Assembly: GCA_947579665.1 (NCBI GenBank)
Contig: OX388347.1
Span: 24,482,562-24,546,561 of the forward strand
Length of the DNA: 64,000 nt
Source: Sympetrum striolatum
Lineage: Eukaryota > Arthropoda > Insecta > Odonata > Libellulidae
Direction: 5' to 3'
Shown here: piece after piece, positions 58,098 to 64,000 of the stretch
How the letters are laid out: every line of letters begins with the position of its first letter
How positions within the stretch are numbered: the first letter of the stretch is position 1
The notes under the pieces: generated by a model
What the model was told of the DNA's origin: nothing
What the model saw: the letters and a program-made list of their open reading frames with translations, nothing else
The model's database searches: none
Made by a program: the position numbers and the translations under genes

Positions 58098-58195
58098 GCG
58101 CGTTTGTTATTACCGTTTAGTGAAAGCGGTCCCGGGTTCAATTCTCCGTGGGAGCAAATGCACGGAAGCTGTCGAAGCACTTTTAATAATATTAA
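58098..58195 (+). mobile_element. SINE family A, copy 3, diverged
   Basis: GCGCGTTTG, AGTGAAAGCGGTCCCGGG, TTCAATTCTCCGTGGGAGC and GAAGCTGTCGAAGCACTTTT align with copies 1 and 2. There is an insertion in the anticodon region, a deletion in the tail, and the 5' part of the head is unrecognisable. The B box is changed to GGTTCAATTCT. An old copy; no target duplication seen. Confidence 0.75.
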
Positions 58196-61030
58196 CACTT
58201 TTTCTTATCATGCACGGAAATCTTTCATATATCTGCTACGTTATCTTTGATATTATTTGTAGTAATTTCCTTTGTTTGTCATGCATGTAAATCCTGTAAT
58301 CGTTGGCACTATTTAAAATATAGCTAACATTCAGAACTTTTACAAAAGTTCTTTGGCTTGATTTCTGTTTGAATGTAACATATATTCTTCTTCAAAATAT
58401 ACCACCAAATTTCCTTTAAATGTTAGTATTTCTTTGTTAGGAGTTGAGATTGGCCAATTCTTGCTTCTTATGGGAATCATAAACTCCATAAACACCTTAT
58501 GCGCTTCATCAAAATTATAAACTGTTGAAGCAGAATGCATGCTTGATATCACATATATATATGCAGCATGTCTATGTAGCTAATTTTTGCTTTGCTCAAT
58601 TGCGGGACAGTTTCTAGAAAATGTTTCCCTTACGGTATTTCAAATTATTCAAGATGCATGATGTACACTGCATGGGTAAAACGCACTTATTGTATGATTT
58701 AAATACTTAATATTTTTTTCATATGTTTTTTAGATATTCAAGTTTAAAATTTGGCCAAAATAATAATTTTCAGTAGTGATATTTTGAAAGCGTATATAAC
58801 TGCTAACCTAGTAGTGATATGCATTTACAATTTGTTACTTTAATTTTTGGTTCTTGTTGTTCTTTTGAAACCCAAAATGTATCTGCTTAGTATGTTGGAT
58901 TTTGATTCTAAATATACCTTATTTTCGCCTGCATTCATCTTCAGAGAAAACATTTTTGTTAGTCAGTTGAGGATTTAGTCACAAAACTAATGGAGTACTT
59001 TCATAGGTATTATCACACTTATTATTCTCTCTAGCTTTTTAAATTACTATTTTGTTGCTTTATGTTACCTTGAATGAATTCTGGATGATCTTTTTAATAT
59101 TTTATGGATGCCACCTACTCAACTCTACTATCTATTATCAGGATTGCATTTTTATTAGGTTCTAACGTGAGACTATTGCTTAGTTGACGGAAGGTAGTTT
59201 TGCATTGCACTGAGAGAAAAATCAATCAAAAGATTAATCATTCACAGTTTACTTATTTATGCATTGATTGAATAGAAAACTTATTGGCTCAGGTAAAGCA
59301 ATTATCTTGCATGCTCTGTAACTCATTCAGCCATTACCATTTGATAATGATTTCTACAGATTAATAAGTTCATCTTTGTTACAGTATCCTTATGAAAAAT
59401 TTCATTACTCTGTATTCGGTGTTTGGAGGAATGTTTGATATGACTCAATTTATTTCCTATTATGACAATACACGATTTGGTGTTTTGGAAACGTACGCAT
59501 GATTTTTTATTATATTATTTAAGGTAAGGAACACGAATGAAATTTTTACGATAGTTTATCCTCCATTGTCATTTATACCTACAATGTATATTTGATCACT
59601 TAGAGTCTCAATTGATGAAATTCTAAGGGAGGCACTAGTGAATACAGAAATACTTCTTTTTGGTGCAACTCTATCGCCATTTTTCAAAATTTATTTTTTA
59701 TAATATTATAACAGTCTGTGAAGCATTTGGAGAATGCATCGCATCTTAGTGTTGCAAATAAATATTTTATGAGTGGTAGTATTTTAGTTTCTGTTTAAAG
59801 AAATTCAGTTATTTAAAAGTAATTAAGGATATTTCTTTCAGGGAACACCAATGTCATATCAGACACATTCAGTAACAGGTTAAACATATAATTTATCGCG
59901 TTCAATACGAATAAATGCAATATTGATATTATATTTTGTAAATATTTCACTGAATGAACATTTTAATTTGGAAATACTTAGCATTCTATTGAGGTATCAA
60001 TTTACTACAGTTTAACTAATTCACTGAATGAATTATGAAAGTAAGCATTACTATAATTCAAGTATCTTATCCCCATCCATCGCTTAGATTTGTTGATTTG
60101 ATTGAGTTTTCCAACAAAAAGACTGCCAAACAACACTTGTAAAAAACATACGGCCCAGCAAGGACTTTTTCAATTAGGAAGCCCTCATTCCATATCAATT
60201 ATCATTGAAATATTTTTTGAAGCATACTTCATTTAGTGGTAAAGCGTGGTTTAGCGTAAACTCATTGGGTATTTCTTACGTAAAAAACGTTTATTCATGA
60301 ATAAGAATCATTAGGAATGAGCTGCTCTATTAGCTGTTGGAAGACTTCCCGAGCTCCGTATTCCGTTACGCTCCAAATTAGTGGTCGAAAAAATAAAGTA
60401 ATGTAAGATGAAAAATTATTACAAAAGAAAGTAAAATCTACAAATGAGACGAACTAATGAAAATAGTAAATAGATAGAGATATGATAGATTATCAAATAA
60501 AATACATATAATTGGGGAAAACAATTTTCGTATCGTAATTATCGTATTTTAATTCTGAATTAGATAAAAAATATTACAGTCAAACTTTATCTAGTGAAAA
60601 GAGATGATTGGGGAAAATAAAATAATCCAGAGCGTTCTGCGAGTTTACTTTCATCAAAATTCAATGAAAGTGAAGAGCTCTCTATTTTCTCGGAATTAAT
60701 TACATCTAAACAGAAAGCTTGTTGCGATTGTTTGTTTTTGAATGGAATACACATACCTAGTTTTTAAGGAAGAAACAGAGGGACGTGTTTGCAGTAATAT
60801 GTAAGCGATTTCAAGGGAGATAAATAAAAAGAAAAAATATTCTAAAATTGTTACAAGCACTTACATAGAGTGTATTGGAGGATGTTTCTTTAATTAACTT
60901 CAAATATTTCATACTGCCACCATAATAAAATTTTACTTGAATGATGATTATCATGATCATCATCTTGTGGAATTCATCAATCATATTATTCACAGGAATG
61001 CAGTCATTGAATAATCAACGGCTTACTATA
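58196..61030. other. AT-rich stretch with one open minus frame
   Basis: The minus frame at 58340-58552 (70 codons) looks fairly protein-like, with KVFMEFMIPIRSKNWPI and GNLVVYFEEEY, but has no recognised family or splice sites. A 9-bp stem (AGAACTTTT/AAAAGTTCT) overlaps its end at 58333-58352. Nothing else supported. Confidence 0.4.
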
Positions 61031-62060
61031 AGCTAGACTACTGAGCAAGTTCTGCAAATAAAATGTTTAGAATTATCACTGAATTTACCGCAAGCACAAT
61101 CCTGTTGAGTCGACGAGGGAATTATAAATTTGCAAAATCCCTCTAAAACTAATTTGGCCAAAGTAATCCATGCAGTAAAAATGTATATATCCATCATCAA
61201 TCGCTGATTTAAAAGAAATTCCTGATGATTACCAAGCACTCTGGAATCCAGGGAAGTAAATTCCGCGAAACTTCGCTCATCCTTCTGGGAAATGGAAAAT
61301 AAGAAACGCAGCCTCTCATTCGGCGAATAGGCAAAGAAATAAAAACCGCATCGTCGGAGCATCAACTTCGGGGCCTCTGGTAATTAAAATGACGACCCTA
61401 ATCACCAACGGCGCGTTCGGTTACGGCCATTTAATCTTCCTCCCAACGATCCTCCTTGGAAAACTTTTCCCGCATCCGACGACCAATGACAGTTTCGCCC
61501 GGGGAGGAAAGAAAGCGCATTGTTTGTTCATTTGGGAACGGTTTTGACAGCCATTTGATCAGCGAGTTGGGCCGCGCTCCAAAAAGCCACCAATAATTTA
61601 TCCTCCCCTCCGTCGCTGCACTTTTTCTTAAATCCGTCAGCCCCTCCCCAAACGCCTCCATTGGCGGACTCAGTTTCGAGTGACCGCTCGTAGGGCACTC
61701 GTCCGAAATGAGGAAGAGTGGGGAGAATCGAAAAGAGGACTCGGAGGATGGGGTTCCAATGGGCAGAGCCCAATCTATAGTCAGCGCCTACGAAGCGTTC
61801 GCACGTGATTTCGTGACGGGTCAACAGATGGCGCGGCCGTCGCTGGTCACCTCTTCGCGGGGGTGCCCACGTGTGCGAAGATTATGCCCGATGGCCAAGT
61901 ACGGAATGACCACGTTTCCATTGATGAAAATGTCCTATCCTTCCCATATATCGAGAGAAAAATGCACCAATTCCACGGTGCACTCATCACTAAGTTTTCG
62001 TTGTCGTCCCAACTCCAAAGAAGGAAATTTATGCCTATTTCCATCTTATGAAGTAATTTT
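61031..62060. other. GC-richer island, largest in the right end
   Basis: GC- and CpG-rich at about 61250-61900, with short frames open on both strands in several phases (minus 61033-61365, 61431-61661, 61528-61824, 61847-62215; plus 61708-62064). That pattern argues for composition rather than coding. It has ATTAAAATGACG-type and CCATTTAATC-type patches typical of regulatory DNA. Confidence 0.35.
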
Positions 62061-63438
62061 ATGATTAAAAAGCAACTGCTTAAACAATCCAAGTAAAAAA
62101 TGTTCAAACTTGCTTCAATGGTCTCAGTCCCTGATAAGCGATCATATCTGAACTCCTTATGCAGTCTCTTGATTTGCATTTTGTCACACGAATGCCAATA
62201 TGATCTTGTGCTCATAAAAAATACTGATTTACTGAGGTAAGTTTTAACGTATCGTGAGTTTAAAATACCATATAAATCTAAATCAAATTGGTAGCGTCAA
62301 AACGGTGTATGTATTACAAAACTTTTGAAGAAAGTCCTGACTAGCAAAGATGAATATATAACTGGAGTGTATATTAAAACTTTGAAAAGTGAATGAATAT
62401 TTTTTGACAAATGAATTGTTAAAATTAAAGTTTAATCCAGATCGAGTTCACATTGAATGTAGCTGTCTATTTCCTACAAGATTCTACAAAGAAATTAATT
62501 CCGAAGAAACAATTTCTCCTTATTACTCCTGTCAATCCCATCAATTGATATCAATCAATCAATTACTTCCTTAACTCTATCCCTTAATTATCTCTATATC
62601 AAACTCTTACGAAAGAACTAAGATTCTTTTTATGTCTTTTATCATTCTTATATCTGTGCTGGTTATCATCCATATTTGGATATATTTACATAAAAATAAT
62701 AACACCTTTTCTGAGTTCAATCAATGAAGTTTTTAGACAACAAAGAAACATTAACCTATTGTATTTTCGATTTAATTACAAAGAAATCTTAACTGTTTGA
62801 TCATAATAATTACGGTAAAATTATCATTTTACTTCCTTTGTTAACGATTAGTTTTCAACACCACATTATATGTACCACCTACAAGTTCTCCCATTCGCCT
62901 ATTACACAACTCCATTGAAAAACTACTTGTCAGTGGTACATGTTATTCATAATTTATTAAAATTTCTTTCAAGTTCTTTCTAAAACTATCAGAAAACATA
63001 AGGGTTATCGCAAACGTACAAAATAATGTACCGTAAAGTATAAATTTATCATAGGATTGTCGAAAAGTATCAGCAGACAGTAAGTAAGACATTTAGCTTG
63101 AACCCTAAAACTGTAAGATATATTATTAGCAATTAAATGACTGCTATCATCAGAAAAGTTGAAGGTTATTATTTGCAAACTTCAGAAACATGTATATTCC
63201 GCATGTTTACTTTTTCAGTTCTTTTTTGTCGTTTTTTATCTCCATTTTAATTTTAAACGGGGCAATGTTTACAGATTTTTAAGTAAACTGTTACACTATA
63301 AAAAACATTCACGAGCTGAGTGACAAATTTATAACTAACAATTTTTAATTGGCATCCAATTCATAGGGTTGTTGTTTAATTTTTGTAAGTATGATATTGA
63401 GATGTGAATCTGTTCTATAGGAGTCTCCTGGGAAAATC
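62061..63438. other. AT-rich sequence, nothing recognised
   Basis: No supported feature. Confidence 0.55.
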
Positions 63439-63449
63439 CCTTTTATATC

Positions 63450-63549
63450 GAAAAGGAAAAGGTAAAGGGTAAATTGCACATAAGGGCGTAAACCCAGGTC
63501 TGACTGGGTCAGGAATCGAACCCGGGATCTTCCTCTTTCCGGGCGGCTG
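63450..63549 (-). mobile_element. SINE family B, copy 3, 5' truncated
   Basis: On the minus strand it reads CAGCCGCCCGG, GAGGAAGATCCCGG, B box GGTTCGATTCC, then GACCCAGTCAGACC and the family B tail end (CTGGGTTTACGCCCTTATG, TGCAATTTACCC). It is flanked by an unchanged 11-bp direct repeat CCTTTTATATC (63439-63449 and 63550-63560). The head is truncated at the 5' side and an internal tail segment (the CAAGTCCG part) is missing, so it may represent a subfamily. Confidence 0.85.
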
Positions 63550-63560
63550 CCTTTTATATC

Positions 63561-64000
63561 TTCGAGAATAACAACATACGAAGGAATTTGCTTAAAAACC
63601 ATGATTTTGCATCATAATGCAATACGAATTTGGGACCTTCAACGACACTGTTTCGAATCTGCCGTGTACTTCGAATTTACTAAATAAAGTTGATAAAATG
63701 GATTCTGGCTAAAATTGTTGGAACTAAATCGCCAAAAATAGTTTTTCAAAATGGAGAATTGTTAGCTGCACTATTTTTCGAAGGAGCATTCTAAATTATC
63801 GTATGATGACGTAATTTATTCATAGCGATTCAATTTCTCATACGGTAGAAAGAAATTAAGCATTTTTGGGAACAGACAATTACTAAGCTTGAACTCATTA
63901 GCAATAAATAAAGAATAAATAACATTTTCAATTATAACGTAAGATATTATCTTCGCTTATAAACAACAACACACAAAACATTTCGATGCTACAATCAAGG
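63561..64000. other. AT-rich sequence to window end
   Basis: No supported feature. Confidence 0.55.

Noticed and set aside
61033..62215. Several overlapping frames in the right-hand island
   Set aside because: Many phases on both strands are open over the same bases, typical of GC-rich non-coding DNA.
1..64000. CRISPR arrays, operons, phage or bacterial genes, rRNA genes
   Set aside because: No regularly spaced identical repeats, no compact gene clusters and no rRNA-like sequence were seen; all features fit a eukaryotic nuclear genome.

Overview
This window looks like a gene-poor stretch of an AT-rich animal nuclear genome, most likely arthropod and probably insect. That is inferred from style: tRNA-headed SINEs with short target-site duplications, a pogo/Tigger-type MITE, foldback elements, Penelope-type hammerhead-like motifs, and AT-rich DNA broken every few kb by GC- and CpG-richer islands. 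There is no operon-like organisation, no long intact ORF, and no rRNA or genuine tRNA gene. The long open frames seen are mostly by-products of purine/pyrimidine-biased, GC-rich or palindromic DNA. The window could be intergenic or lie inside a very large intron; the sequence alone does not decide.

Layout. 1-324 holds a decayed protein-coding remnant on the minus strand. 0.3-9.4 kb is mostly AT-rich filler, with small islands near 1.3, 2.6 and 8.2 kb, a foldback at 2.2 kb whose loop carries a hammerhead-like core, and a purine tract at 4.1-4.6 kb. 9.41-10.69 kb is a large GC-rich block with a TATA-like box at its left edge. 12.45-12.94 kb is a pogo/Tigger-like MITE. A family A SINE with a perfect 12-bp duplication sits at 15.9 kb. 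A G-run island lies at 19.2 kb, followed by three repeats at 20.1, 20.35 and 20.65 kb, the last a near-perfect 80-bp-arm foldback. 21-31 kb is AT-rich with scattered islands, a hammerhead-like hairpin at 27.85 kb and the best candidate coding exon at 28.78-29.07 kb (minus strand, unknown protein). 32.1-33.1 kb is the most convincing regulatory region: RFX X-box, CCAAT box, two CRE-type sites and an ETS site within about 150 bp. 35.9-36.4 kb switches abruptly from purine-rich to pyrimidine-rich. A second family A SINE lies at 38.5 kb, a foldback at 41.7 kb and a rearranged family B SINE at 44.5 kb. 52.5-54.7 kb has a third SINE type and then a 1.87-kb DNA transposon with about 0.5-kb terminal inverted repeats and a broken ORF inside. 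More SINE pieces are at 56.3, 58.1 and 63.5 kb, and a last GC-rich island at 61.2-62.0 kb.

How the parts relate: the window is dominated by dead or non-autonomous mobile elements. Family A (three copies) and family B (three copies) both have tRNA-like 5' heads with Pol III B boxes and family-specific 3' tails, so they would depend on a LINE partner that is not visible here. The MITE and the long-TIR element would depend on transposases encoded elsewhere. The most useful leads are the 32.5-kb promoter module, the inverted SINE, the long-TIR element with its relic ORF, the hammerhead-like motifs and the exon candidate near 29 kb.
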